Below, one piece after another: positions 7,359 through 15,833 of a stretch of 39,305 nucleotides of DNA. Below the pieces are notes generated by a model that saw only the letters and a program-made list of their open reading frames with translations, had not been told where the DNA came from and ran no database searches. The position numbers and the translations under genes are program-made. The stretch is from Agrilactobacillus composti DSM 18527 = JCM 14202 (lineage in GTDB: Bacteria; Bacillota; Bacilli; Lactobacillales; Lactobacillaceae), in NCBI RefSeq assembly GCF_001436375.1, contig NZ_AZGA01000024.1, positions 1-39,305 of the forward strand, in the 5' to 3' direction. Numbering within the stretch: the first letter of the stretch is position 1; every line of letters begins with the position of its first letter.

Positions 7359-7404
7359 CGTAAGGGCTTACAATTCAATTGTTAATAAAACTAATACGCT
7401 TACA
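7359..7404 (+). promoter_or_regulatory. Promoter of the GPH-GH127 operon with two cre-like sites
   Basis: TTACAA (7368-7373), 18 nt, TAATAC (7392-7397) is a plausible promoter. Two sites resembling the CcpA operator bracket it: 7359-7372 (reverse complement TGTAAGCCCTTACG, about 12 of 14 consensus positions) overlaps the -35, and 7391-7404 (reverse complement TGTAAGCGTATTAG, about 11 of 14) overlaps the -10. Catabolite repression of the operon is likely but inferred. Confidence 0.5.
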
Positions 7405-7426
7405 AAAAAATTAAGGGGGATTCATC

Positions 7427-8863
7427 ATGAGCGTCGATTTACATCATGCGGATGCAGAAACCATGGATAGCAACGCTGCTTCTGCACAAGCAATTTTAAG
7501 TCGGGATGACCATTTGCCATTCCACCGTAAAGTCACCTATGCCTTTACGGATATGTCTGGGAACCTGCTGTACTGTATTATCTCCAGTTACATGCTTTAC
7601 TTCTTCACCAATGTCTTTGGCATGACTGTCGGTACTGCCGGGACTTTGCTATTAGTAGGGCGGGTCTTTGATGCCATTGGGGCACCGACCATGGGCTTTT
7701 TGATCGACCATACCCACAGTAAATATGGGAAAAGCCGGCCTTGGTTCTTATGGATGTCCTTACCATTTGCCGTATTCGTTTGGTTGCTATTTACGACACC
7801 TGGTTTGACGGGCACGGCCAAATTGATCTATGCCGGGGTGATGTACATCTTAGCTGACCTGTCTTATACAGCCATGTCTACACCAATTACTTCAGTTTTG
7901 CCAAACTTAACTTCTAACCCCGATGACCGGACCTTAGCCAACTCCATCCGGTTAGTCGGTGGGAACGTAGGTAATTTCTTCGCTGTTACTTTCATTATTC
8001 CGCTTGCCAATGTATTAGGCGGTGCCAACAAACAAAGAGGTTGGTCCCTAGCCGTTGGAATTTATGCCATTGTTGCCTTGATTTTACTATTAATTGCCTT
8101 TTTCGATATGCGGGAAAAGAACATTGAAAAAAATGAAGTCATTACCATTCGAGAAAGTTTGAAAGCTGCTAAAAGTAACTGGCCTTGGATTTTGATTGTC
8201 GGGGCCAACTTGATTTACTGGACCGCCTTTATGGTCCGGAACTCCACGTTAGCTTATTTCTTCCAGTACAACATGGGACATGAAAGCTATATTTCCCTAT
8301 TCAATGGTTTCTCGATCATTCAAGTCATCGGGATGGCCTCGGTGCCACTATTCGTGAAATTTATGAAAAAATGGGGCACCACCGTCTTTATGCTAGTTCT
8401 CACCTGTGTGGGCCAAGCCATTATCGGTTTTGCGGGCACGAATGTGACGGCTATGTTAGTGGGCTGGTGTATCGCTTGTATCGGTTCCGGGAGTGCTTGT
8501 ACCATGTTCTTCGGCATGGTGGGTGACACTGTGGACTATGGCGAATGGAAGAACGGTATCCGGGCTAACGGTTTCTTAACCGCTATCGGCGCCTCCTTCT
8601 GTATCCAAATGGGTTCTGGGTTTGGTTCCTTCATCCCCGCCCAAATCCTCAAAGGCTTCGGCTTCGTAGCCGGTGCCAAGACCCAAAGTGCCAGCAGTTT
8701 AACTGGGATCCGGTTTGCCTTTGTTTGGTTACCAATTATCATTTATGCCTTCAGTATCATCTTGATGGTATTCTATCGCAAATGGGAAAAACACGAACCA
8801 ATTGTCCGTCGGGATTTAGCCAAAATTCATGCCGCCGAAGCCGTTGAAGCTGAAGCTAAATAA
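7427..8863 (+). CDS. GPH-family sugar:cation symporter
   Basis: The 478-residue protein has about twelve membrane helices. The hallmark of glycoside-pentoside-hexuronide symporters is present near residues 85-112: GRVFDAIGAPTMGFLIDHTH followed by KSRPWFLW. It imports a glycoside or pentoside with Na+ or H+. The next gene encodes a GH127 beta-L-arabinofuranosidase, so an arabinose-containing oligosaccharide is the likely cargo. The start has AAGGGGGA about 9 nt upstream. The first roughly 30 residues are polar and longer than in many relatives. Two cre-like sites overlap the promoter. Confidence 0.88.
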   Translation: MSVDLHHADAETMDSNAASAQAILSRDDHLPFHRKVTYAFTDMSGNLLYCIISSYMLYFFTNVFGMTVGTAGTLLLVGRVFDAIGAPTMGFLIDHTHSKYGKSRPWFLWMSLPFAVFVWLLFTTPGLTGTAKLIYAGVMYILADLSYTAMSTPITSVLPNLTSNPDDRTLANSIRLVGGNVGNFFAVTFIIPLANVLGGANKQRGWSLAVGIYAIVALILLLIAFFDMREKNIEKNEVITIRESLKAAKSNWPWILIVGANLIYWTAFMVRNSTLAYFFQYNMGHESYISLFNGFSIIQVIGMASVPLFVKFMKKWGTTVFMLVLTCVGQAIIGFAGTNVTAMLVGWCIACIGSGSACTMFFGMVGDTVDYGEWKNGIRANGFLTAIGASFCIQMGSGFGSFIPAQILKGFGFVAGAKTQSASSLTGIRFAFVWLPIIIYAFSIILMVFYRKWEKHEPIVRRDLAKIHAAEAVEAEAK

Positions 8864-8896
8864 CAATTATTTTTAAAGAAAGAAGCGTGGCAATTT

Positions 8897-10879
8897 ATGC
8901 AAGTCAAAACCAATCTTGATTTAAATCAAGTTGAAATAACTTCTGACTTCTGGAAACATTACCGGGAGTTGATCGTCAAAGAAGTGTTACCGTACCAATG
9001 GCAAGTCATGAACGATGAAGCTGATATCAACATTGCCGATGATCCGCAAAATAACGGCCAAACTAAGAATAGTCATGCGGTGGCTAATCTGAAAATTGCC
9101 GCTGGTAAAATGAAAGGGCACCATTTTGGGTTTCCCTTCCAAGACACGGATGTTTATAAGTGGCTAGAAGCTGCCGCCTATAGTTTTAGTTACCATCCCA
9201 ATCCAGATTTGAAAAAAATTACAGATAATTTAGTAGATTTGATTGCTGAAGCCCAAGATCCCGATGGTTATTTATCCACGGAATTCCAAATTGACATGCC
9301 TGACCGCAAGTTCAAACGCCTGCAACAATCCCATGAACTTTACACCATGGGCCATTACATTGAAGCCGGCGTGGCTTATTACCAAGCTACCGGTAACGGC
9401 AAGGCCTTAGAAATTGCTGAAAAAATGGCGGATTGTATCGGTGCTAACTTCGGCTTAGAACCCGGCAAAATTCCGGGCTACGATGGCCATCCCGAAATTG
9501 AACTGGCCTTATCCCGCTTATATGAAGCTACCCATGAAGAACGCTTCTTGAAACTGGCCCATTACTTCTTGCAACAACGGGGTCAGGATCCAGCCTTTTT
9601 CGAAAAACAATTAAAAGCTGACGGCCTTGGGGCTGACCGGGATTTGATTCCAGGAATGCGGGACTTCCCAAGAAATTATTACCAAGCTGCCGAACCAATC
9701 GTGGACCAAAAGACTGCTGATGGTCACGCTGTTCGGGTCGTCTATCTTTGTACCGGCATGGCCTATGTGGCCCGCTTAACTGGGGATCAAGCCTTATTGA
9801 CCGCCTGCCACCGGTTCTGGAACGACATCGTTAAGCGGCGGATGTATATTACCGGTAACATTGGTTCCACCACTACTGGAGAAGCCTTCACCTATGATTA
9901 TGACCTGCCTAATGACACCATGTATGGTGAAACCTGTGCCTCGGTGGGGATGGCTTTCTTCGCCAGACAAATGTTGAACTTAGAAGCCAAAGGTGAATAT
10001 AGCGATATCTTAGAAAAAGAATTGTTCAATGGTGCTTTGAGTGGGATTTCTCTAGATGGCAAGCATTTCTTCTATGTGAATCCTCTGGAAGCTGACCCAG
10101 CCGCTTCAAAAGGCAATCCAGGCAAATCCCATATTTTGACCCGCCGTGCTGATTGGTTTGGCTGTGCTTGCTGCCCTAGTAACGTGGCCCGCTTGATTGC
10201 CTCGGTGGATCAATACCTTTATGCTATTGAAGATGATACGATTTTATCCCATCAATTTATCGCCAACCATGCCACCTTTGATCAAGAAATCACCGTGGAT
10301 CAAACCAACAATTTCCCTTGGGATGGGGCTATTCATTATGAGATTCAAAATCCTAACCGCAGTAACTTCAAGTTTGGGATTCGCATCCCTAATTGGTCCC
10401 AAAACAATTATCAACTCAGTGTCAATGGTGAAGCAATCAAAGCGCAATTGGTCAATGGCATTGTCTATATCCCAGTCACGGGGCCAACTTTGACCATTGA
10501 TTTAACCTTAGATATGCAAGTGACGTTGATGCGGTCTAGCAATCGGGTTGAAGCTGACTTCGGCAAAGTTGCGGTCCAACGGGGCCCATTAGTCTATGCC
10601 GCAGAATCGGCTGACAACCAAACCCCACTTTGGGCTTATCGCTTGAACAATCAATCTGTGGCCACCACGCAATTTGAAAGCCAATTGTTAGACGGTGTCA
10701 CGATCGTGAAATTACCGGCTCAAAAAGTAGCCGTAGAATCTGAAAACGCTGAATTGTATCAACCAATTCAACAAGCGCCTATGAATTGGGAAGCTACAAC
10801 TTTAACCATGGTACCTTATTATGCTTGGGCCAATCGTGAGAATGGTCAGATGGCAGTTTGGCAACATTATCAAGATTAG
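8897..10879 (+). CDS. Glycoside hydrolase family 127, beta-L-arabinofuranosidase
   Basis: The protein has 660 residues, the usual GH127 length. The zinc/cysteine active site is recognisable: E329 (TTGEAF), E345 and C347 (MYGETCAS), and C423, C425, C426 (WFGCACCPSN). These correspond, with an offset of 7-8, to E322, E338, C340, C415, C417 and C418 of Bifidobacterium HypBA1. No signal peptide is seen, so it acts inside the cell on imported arabino-oligosaccharides and releases L-arabinose. It follows the symporter gene by 33 nt and shares its transcript. The ribosome binding site (AAAGAAAGAAG) is weak for this genome. Some GH127 enzymes have other sugar preferences. Confidence 0.9.
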   Translation: MQVKTNLDLNQVEITSDFWKHYRELIVKEVLPYQWQVMNDEADINIADDPQNNGQTKNSHAVANLKIAAGKMKGHHFGFPFQDTDVYKWLEAAAYSFSYHPNPDLKKITDNLVDLIAEAQDPDGYLSTEFQIDMPDRKFKRLQQSHELYTMGHYIEAGVAYYQATGNGKALEIAEKMADCIGANFGLEPGKIPGYDGHPEIELALSRLYEATHEERFLKLAHYFLQQRGQDPAFFEKQLKADGLGADRDLIPGMRDFPRNYYQAAEPIVDQKTADGHAVRVVYLCTGMAYVARLTGDQALLTACHRFWNDIVKRRMYITGNIGSTTTGEAFTYDYDLPNDTMYGETCASVGMAFFARQMLNLEAKGEYSDILEKELFNGALSGISLDGKHFFYVNPLEADPAASKGNPGKSHILTRRADWFGCACCPSNVARLIASVDQYLYAIEDDTILSHQFIANHATFDQEITVDQTNNFPWDGAIHYEIQNPNRSNFKFGIRIPNWSQNNYQLSVNGEAIKAQLVNGIVYIPVTGPTLTIDLTLDMQVTLMRSSNRVEADFGKVAVQRGPLVYAAESADNQTPLWAYRLNNQSVATTQFESQLLDGVTIVKLPAQKVAVESENAELYQPIQQAPMNWEATTLTMVPYYAWANRENGQMAVWQHYQD

Positions 10880-10908
10880 TGTTTTAGCATGACCGGAGGT
10901 GTTGAAAT

Positions 10909-11094
10909 ATGCGAATTTTAACAAAAAAATGGGGTGGCCAATCCATTGTGGCTTGGTGCTTACAGGTACTGCTCATTGTATTAGCGGTAGCTGTCGCCCA
11001 TCATCATCTAGTCAGCAACCCCATTACTTTGATTGTTGCCGGTATACTCGTCGTTCTAATCTATTTGACCATCAACTTAGATCACCGAAGCTAA
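10909..11094 (+). CDS. Small two-helix membrane protein, unknown function
   Basis: The protein has 61 residues with two hydrophobic segments (about 14-30 and 38-55) and a charged C-terminus ending NLDHRS. GGAGGTG stands 7 nt before the ATG, which supports translation. It lies 29 nt after the GH127 stop and before the shared terminator, so it is probably the third gene of the sugar operon. I do not recognise a family. A longer open frame starting at 10899 on the same strand lacks such a binding site and looks like a shadow. Confidence 0.6.
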   Translation: MRILTKKWGGQSIVAWCLQVLLIVLAVAVAHHHLVSNPITLIVAGILVVLIYLTINLDHRS

Positions 11095-11121
11095 TTTAAA
11101 GATACAACCCTATACGAATTG

Positions 11122-11168
11122 AATAGACCACCCAACTAGTCCATGACGCCAGTTGGGTGGTCTATTTG
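11122..11168. terminator. Bidirectional terminator between GH127 operon and AraC gene
   Basis: AATAGACCACCCAACT (11122-11137) pairs perfectly over 16 bp with AGTTGGGTGGTCTATT (11151-11166). It serves the plus-strand operon and the convergent araC-type gene ending at 11173. Confidence 0.9.
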
Positions 11169-11172
11169 TATG

Positions 11173-12129
11173 TTAATGCCATTGATCGTCTTTGTCCAAA
11201 GCATCTTCCAGTTGTTTAGGAATGGGAATTTTAGGATCAATTTGGGGGTTATTCAAATGGACATGGGTATAAGCATTGCGATAAGCGCTGGGGGTGAGGC
11301 CGGTGTGGTGTTTGAACTGGCGCATAAAATTTTTATCGTCCATGAAATAGGAGAAACCGGCGATTTGCTTAATGGTCAAATTACTGTGGAGTAAGAGGGC
11401 TTTGGCGGTTTCTAATTTCAGCTTCATGATATATTGAGCCACGGTCAGACCAACTTCCCGTTTGAAGACCCGGGTGAGGTAATCGGGATTGAGTTCCATG
11501 GCTTCGGCCACGTCCTTGACGGTGATGTCTTCGGACATATGAGCCCGGATCCATTCTTTCACCCGCCCCATCTTTTCCGGGGCCCGCACGCCCATGATGC
11601 TGTAAATAAACTGATTGCTGAGTTCTAACAGTAGGGCGGTAATCAGGTAATCCGGTTCTTGGGCCACGTAGCTAGGCGTGTCGTTATAATCTAGGATTTG
11701 CCGAACCAAAATTAATAATTTTTCAATACTTTGGGCCTTAAACTGCAAGGGAATAATAACTTTATGGGTGATGACTTTAGGGCCGGTGGTCGTTCGTAGG
11801 GGAGTGATGATCTCCGTTTCAAACTGGGACTTTGAGAGCACTGTGGGCGTCTTTCGGGCAAAAAAGTGCAACCAAAAAAAGTCCACTGGTTGTTTAGAAA
11901 GCTGGGTGCCGCCAAAGTGCATAAACGGTGGCACCAATAAAATATCACCAGAGTTTAAAATGATGTTCTCAGCTTCAATATGTAGGTGCATGGTGCCCTT
12001 TAAACAAATGATGATTTCGTAGTCGCCGTGGCGATACATGGGATTATGTTGCCAGGGGATGTCGGTGGAAAATTCGCCGCCTTTGTAAAATAAAAAGGGC
12101 TCGGATAAGGGAAAACTGTAATGATCCAT
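11173..12129 (-). CDS. AraC-family transcriptional regulator
   Basis: The 318-residue protein has an N-terminal cupin-like sensor region (HGDYEIIICLKGTMHLHIE, then GDILLVPP) and a C-terminal double HTH of about 100 residues (DITVKDVAEAMELNPDYLTR; later TIKQIAGFSYFMDDKNFMRQ and GLTPSAYR). The C-terminus extends about 30 residues beyond the usual AraC end. GGAG lies 9 nt before the ATG. The gene is convergent with the GPH-GH127 operon, which it probably controls in response to an arabinoside; that target is inferred from position only. A cre-like site at 12159-12172 lies upstream of its start. Confidence 0.88.
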   Translation of the reverse strand: MDHYSFPLSEPFLFYKGGEFSTDIPWQHNPMYRHGDYEIIICLKGTMHLHIEAENIILNSGDILLVPPFMHFGGTQLSKQPVDFFWLHFFARKTPTVLSKSQFETEIITPLRTTTGPKVITHKVIIPLQFKAQSIEKLLILVRQILDYNDTPSYVAQEPDYLITALLLELSNQFIYSIMGVRAPEKMGRVKEWIRAHMSEDITVKDVAEAMELNPDYLTRVFKREVGLTVAQYIMKLKLETAKALLLHSNLTIKQIAGFSYFMDDKNFMRQFKHHTGLTPSAYRNAYTHVHLNNPQIDPKIPIPKQLEDALDKDDQWH

Positions 12130-12158
12130 AAGCTCAGCTCCGTTACGATCAGATGGTG

Positions 12159-12172
12159 TGATAGCGTTAACA
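12159..12172 (+). promoter_or_regulatory. cre-like site upstream of the AraC gene
   Basis: TGATAGCGTTAACA matches the CcpA operator consensus (WGNAARCGNWWNCA) at 13 of 14 positions. It lies about 30 bp before the araC-type start codon. Confidence 0.45.
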
Positions 12173-12337
12173 ATATTGTATCATAACTAAAGACAACGAA
12201 AAACAGCCACAGTATCCAAGTATACTTTGGACCCATGACTGCTTTATTAGGGGATTTGAGGAGGAAATCTCGGAGTGGAGAGATTACTACCACTCCATAA
12301 GTAATAAGTACGGTGATAATAAAAATTGAAACGCGGA

Positions 12338-12979
12338 TTAATACCAAGCCGGTTTATCACCATCAGTATTCGGTTTATTCACCCCAACTGAATGTTTTAC
12401 TTCGAGGTTTGGTTCCTGTATCAAGTGTACCACAAAATTGGCCACACTTTTACGAGAAACTTCGGTTCCTTTAAATTCTTCACTTTTTTCGGTGGTTTCG
12501 TAATCAATTTCATCTTTGTTGGTCAACCAAGCGGGCCGAACTAGGGTGTAATCCAAGTCCGAGTGTTCAATAACTTGGGCAGCAGCGGCATAATTTTGAA
12601 TATAACTGCCTAACGTCTTGTTATTCCACTCGCCAAACTTCCCAGGTACTTCATCATAAATACCCAGGGTGGAAATCCAGATCAGGCGTTTGATGCGTAG
12701 AGCGTCCATGACACTGACCACATCTTTAGCCTGGGCTTCAATATTACTGCCGGCTAGATTGGCATAAACCACATCTTGGCCTTTCATGGCTTTTTTCAAC
12801 GCATCGGTATCGGTGGTATCCCCATCGATAATCGTGCTATCAGCAGGTGCAATATCTTTGATACGGTCAGCATTGCGCAGGAATAAAGTTAATTTCATAG
12901 CGGCCTTGCTGCTTTTTAGTTGGGCGATCACTTGTCTGGCGATTTGACCATTGGCACCTAAGATTAACACATTTGTCAT
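12338..12979 (-). CDS. NAD(P)-binding protein, NmrA/SDR-a5-like
   Basis: The 213-residue protein starts with a Rossmann fold: VLILGANGQIARQVIAQL gives the GxxGxxG-type dinucleotide loop. Segments DVVYANLAG and RLIWISTLGIYDEVPGKFG and the downstream DYTLVRPAWLT are typical of NAD(P)H-binding atypical SDR proteins (NmrA/YwnB-like). They may be redox sensors or reductases; the substrate is unknown. GGGGGAA lies about 5 nt before the ATG on the minus strand. The gene is divergent from the F420-reductase-like gene at 13184, and both are NAD(P)-dependent, which suggests a shared redox theme. Confidence 0.85.
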   Translation of the reverse strand: MTNVLILGANGQIARQVIAQLKSSKAAMKLTLFLRNADRIKDIAPADSTIIDGDTTDTDALKKAMKGQDVVYANLAGSNIEAQAKDVVSVMDALRIKRLIWISTLGIYDEVPGKFGEWNNKTLGSYIQNYAAAAQVIEHSDLDYTLVRPAWLTNKDEIDYETTEKSEEFKGTEVSRKSVANFVVHLIQEPNLEVKHSVGVNKPNTDGDKPAWY

Positions 12980-13183
12980 TAAAATTCCCCCAGAACGAAT
13001 TGATTTTCTTTACGCCTTAACTGTAAGGCTTCTCTTTACAATATGCAAGTCATTCTGCTCAGTTAAAAGGGCCATCAATTGAATTCACTGCTTCAAGGTT
13101 GTAAAATTTAGGTTAGAAGCCATCTAACTAGCTTCTTCGTAAAGAACGGAACTCAAATATGTATTAGGAGAGGACGTACGTTT

Positions 13184-13810
13184 ATGAAAATTGGATTTAT
13201 TGGCGCTGGCAACGTGGGGCGCAACTTGGCCCGTTTGTTGACCACCCATGGTTATGATGTGATTATGAGTAATTCTAGAGACCCTGAAACCCTAAAAGAA
13301 ACCGTCACGGAATTAGGCGCCCATGCCACGGCGGCTTGGGCCAAAGACGCGGCGGCCCAAGGGGATATTGTCGTGGTTACCATCCCCTTGAAGAACTATG
13401 AAGCTGTTCCCGTTGAACCCTTAAAGGGGAAAGTGGTCATTGATACCATGAACTATTACCCCGCCCGTGATGGCAATATCGCCGCTTTAGACGACCACAG
13501 TACCACCACCAGTGAGTTGCTCCAAGCCCACTTACCAGAATCTAAGGTGGTTAAAGCATTTAATTCCATCTATGCCCGGGATATCATCACCACTTCCCAT
13601 TCGGCGGGCAATGAAGATCGCCGGACGTTGCCCATCGCTGGCAATGATGCGGCGGCTAAAAAGACGGTCAGTGACTTAATTGATAAATTAGGTTTTGACG
13701 TTTATGATGCCGGGCCTTTGTCCGAAGGCTTCCGCTTCCAAAATGGTACGCCAGCTTATACCATTCGGGCCAATCGGGCAGAATTGATTGCCGCCCTGAA
13801 ACAAGCTTAA
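13184..13810 (+). CDS. NADP oxidoreductase, coenzyme F420-dependent-like
   Basis: The 208-residue protein has an N-terminal dinucleotide-binding fold: KIGFIGAGNVGRNLARLL gives GxGxxG, then MSNSRDPETL, where the Ser-Asn-Ser-Arg pattern binds the NADP phosphate in the NADPH-dependent F420 reductase family. DIVVVTIPLKNY and VVIDTMNYYPARDG are also typical. Lactobacilli lack F420, so members here probably use other acceptors. The binding site AGGAGAGG is about 10 nt before the ATG. The gene stands alone, with a good terminator at 13825. Confidence 0.85.
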   Translation: MKIGFIGAGNVGRNLARLLTTHGYDVIMSNSRDPETLKETVTELGAHATAAWAKDAAAQGDIVVVTIPLKNYEAVPVEPLKGKVVIDTMNYYPARDGNIAALDDHSTTTSELLQAHLPESKVVKAFNSIYARDIITTSHSAGNEDRRTLPIAGNDAAAKKTVSDLIDKLGFDVYDAGPLSEGFRFQNGTPAYTIRANRAELIAALKQA

Positions 13811-13824
13811 ATCATAAAATCGAT

Positions 13825-13856
13825 GTCCTGCTAGTTTAGCTAGCAGGACGTTTTTT
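13825..13856 (+). terminator. Intrinsic terminator
   Basis: GTCCTGCTAG (13825-13834) pairs with CTAGCAGGAC (13840-13849) around a TTTAG loop, followed by GTTTTTT. Confidence 0.9.
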
Positions 13857-13861
13857 AGTAA

Positions 13862-13898
13862 AAAAAACGCTTGCAAGACCTGGGCAAACTCGTATACT
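13862..13898 (+). promoter_or_regulatory. Promoter of the discoidin-like gene with possible cre
   Basis: TTGCAA (13871-13876), 16 nt, TATACT (13893-13898). A cre-like sequence on the opposite strand (TGCAAGCGTTTTTT, 13862-13875) overlaps the -35; it matches about 12 of 14 positions. The cre part is weaker than the promoter. Confidence 0.45.
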
Positions 13899-13964
13899 GG
13901 AGTATGTAAAAAGAAATATAATTTCTTAAATAGAAATATTTTAGTAAAAAGGAGTTAACTAGGC

Positions 13965-14807
13965 ATGGAAATTACCATTGAATTATTAGACGACCAGGGT
14001 CAATTAAAATCCGGGGCGATTTCCCCAGATCATGACCGCACCCCCTACAAAGTCAGCGGCGAAGACTTAGCCACCTTTGGCACCAAGGCCATGACTTGGG
14101 CCGCTGGGGATAAAATCCGGGTAACGATCCCGCAACCTAACCAGTATTTGTGGGTCCAATTAGATGAGACCTTGGCCCCTAGTTTGATTTATGTCACCGG
14201 GACCACTTGGGAATATCAGATCCCCTTTGCCGAGAATTTGTTAGCTAGTGAAGTGGATACGGCCTTCCGGTCTAAAAGTCACTACCTCATGGTCCGGCTT
14301 GCGGAACCCTTTGAGGTGAATCGCTATCAAAACTTAGCCTTCAACGCCCATGACCAATATCACGATACCGGCGCCTTTCCCCACGCCTCCGCTAATGTGG
14401 AAACCAGAGGGGAGTCGGTGTTTTTTGCCAAGAACAGTATTGACGGTAAGTTGGCCAATCAAGCCCATGGGGAATATCCCTTTCAATCCTGGGGTATCAA
14501 CCAACAAACTGATGCGGCGCTGACGGTGGATTTTGGCCGCCCTGTGGCCGTGGATCGAATCAAACTGTTGCTCCGGGGGGATTATCCCCACGACAGTCAC
14601 TGGACCCAAGTGGCCCTGGCCTTTTCCAATGGCCTAGTGAAGCACTTTGACACCACCGATGCCCTAGGGTTTCAAACTTTTCAATTCCCCACCATTGAAA
14701 CCAGCTGGGTCACCTTGCAGGATTTACAAAAAGCCGGGGATGCCTCCCCATTTCCAGCCCTGAAACAAATTGAAGTCTATGGTTGGAATTTGCCCGGCGT
14801 TAAATAA
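13965..14807 (+). CDS. Discoidin/galactose-binding-like domain protein, function unknown
   Basis: The 280-residue protein has no signal peptide or membrane segment. The second half (about 140-275) looks like an F5/8 type C (discoidin, galactose-binding-like) beta-sandwich: ASANVETRGESVFFAKNSID, then SWGINQQ, ALTVDFGRPVAVDRIKLLLR and WTQVALAFSNG. Such domains bind carbohydrate. The first half (1-130) has a beta-rich pattern that I do not recognise. The ATG is preceded by AAAAAGGAG, 11 nt away. The gene is monocistronic. Its place between sugar loci and possible cre control suggests a link to carbohydrate use, which is inference. Confidence 0.65.
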   Translation: MEITIELLDDQGQLKSGAISPDHDRTPYKVSGEDLATFGTKAMTWAAGDKIRVTIPQPNQYLWVQLDETLAPSLIYVTGTTWEYQIPFAENLLASEVDTAFRSKSHYLMVRLAEPFEVNRYQNLAFNAHDQYHDTGAFPHASANVETRGESVFFAKNSIDGKLANQAHGEYPFQSWGINQQTDAALTVDFGRPVAVDRIKLLLRGDYPHDSHWTQVALAFSNGLVKHFDTTDALGFQTFQFPTIETSWVTLQDLQKAGDASPFPALKQIEVYGWNLPGVK

Positions 14808-14820
14808 ACAAGTCATCAAT

Positions 14821-14862
14821 AACGGACGTTATCGCAACATTAACAGATAACGCCCGTTTTTA
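14821..14862 (+). terminator. Intrinsic terminator
   Basis: AACGGACGTTATC (14821-14833) pairs with GATAACGCCCGTT (14846-14858), with a single A-C mismatch, followed by a T run. Confidence 0.85.
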
Positions 14863-14869
14863 TTGCCTC

Positions 14870-14899
14870 TTGTTGAGGCCCAACAACTTCCGGTATAAT
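14870..14899 (+). promoter_or_regulatory. Promoter of the ABC exporter operon
   Basis: TTGTTG (14870-14875), 18 nt, TATAAT (14894-14899). TTGTTG and CAACAA flank AGGCC (14870-14886), a short inverted repeat between -35 and -10 that could be an operator. Confidence 0.6.
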
Positions 14900-14936
14900 G
14901 AGAAGTATCTCACAATCGCATAAGGAGGCGGAAAAC

Positions 14937-15833
14937 ATGTTAAGTATTCAGCACCGCAGCAAAAAATTTGGGGACCTGCAGGCGCTAGACGACATCAGTT
15001 TTGATGTGGTGCCCGGGGAAATCACCGGACTCATCGGCCAAAACGGGGCCGGCAAGTCCACCACCTTTCACAGTATTTTGAATTTCCTGGATTATGACGG
15101 CCAAATCCGTTGGCACGGCCAGCCCGTGGACGAAACAGTTTTCGATACCATTGGCTATCTCCCAGAAGAACGCAGTTTAATGCCCAAGTTGACCATTGAG
15201 CAACAAATCGTGTATCTGGCCCGCCTGAAGGACAAAAAGGCCAAGGACATTCGGCCGCAAATTGACCCTTGGCTGAAACATTTTGAAGTCAAAGGCCAAA
15301 AAGTCGATAAAATCAAAAGTCTGTCCAAAGGGAACAAGCAAAAAGTTCAACTCATCTGTACCATGATCCACAAGCCCAAGTTGCTCATTTTAGACGAACC
15401 CTTCAGTGGGTTGGATCCGGTGAACATGGATATTTTAAAACAAGCCATTTTAGGGGCGAAGGATCAAGGTGCGGCCATTATTTTTTCCAGCCATGATATG
15501 GCCAATGTGGAAAGCGTTTGCGACAATTTAGTGATGCTGCGCAATGGCCAAGCCATCTTAAATGGTACTTTAGATGACGTGCGGAATCAATTTGGCAAAA
15601 ACCAAATCCACATCACCGGTCCTTGGAGCGTCCAAGAATTAGCAGCCTTGCCCCATGTGACTCAAGTGTTGACCCCCCGGCCCCGGCAATTTGTCTTGCA
15701 CTTGGACGATCCCGGTGCTGGTCCGGCCATTTTTGAAACGCTGACCCAGGGCAAATACATCGAAGCCTTCGTCCAACAAGCCCCAACTTTGGATGAGATT
15801 TTCCGCATGGAAGTAGGTGCTGGCCATGAATAA
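14937..15833 (+). CDS. ABC transporter ATP-binding protein, NatA/YhaQ-like
   Basis: All nucleotide-binding elements are present in 298 residues: Walker A GQNGAGKST (34-42), signature LSKGNKQKVQ (129-138), Walker B LLILDEP (149-155), D-loop SGLDP and H-loop SSHD with His186. The C-terminal 80 residues form the extra domain typical of NatA and bacitracin-type exporters. With the next gene it makes a two-gene exporter of the sodium-efflux/ABC-2 type; the substrate is unknown. The start is ATG 14937, 8 nt after AAGGAGG; an earlier frame start at 14898 overlaps the promoter. It overlaps the permease start by 8 nt. Confidence 0.9.
   Translation: MLSIQHRSKKFGDLQALDDISFDVVPGEITGLIGQNGAGKSTTFHSILNFLDYDGQIRWHGQPVDETVFDTIGYLPEERSLMPKLTIEQQIVYLARLKDKKAKDIRPQIDPWLKHFEVKGQKVDKIKSLSKGNKQKVQLICTMIHKPKLLILDEPFSGLDPVNMDILKQAILGAKDQGAAIIFSSHDMANVESVCDNLVMLRNGQAILNGTLDDVRNQFGKNQIHITGPWSVQELAALPHVTQVLTPRPRQFVLHLDDPGAGPAIFETLTQGKYIEAFVQQAPTLDEIFRMEVGAGHE

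Noticed and set aside
10899-11099. Frame of 66 codons overlapping the 61-aa membrane protein
   Set aside because: The GGAGGTG site fits the 10909 start; the other frame has a Cys/Ser-rich sequence without membrane pattern.
12000-12347. Frame of 115 codons on the minus strand between the AraC and NmrA-like genes
   Set aside because: It overlaps the start of the AraC gene in another frame, has no binding site and looks like chance.
14870-14886. Inverted repeat TTGTTG/CAACAA as a firm operator of the ABC exporter
   Set aside because: Six-bp arms are too short to claim beyond mention with the promoter.
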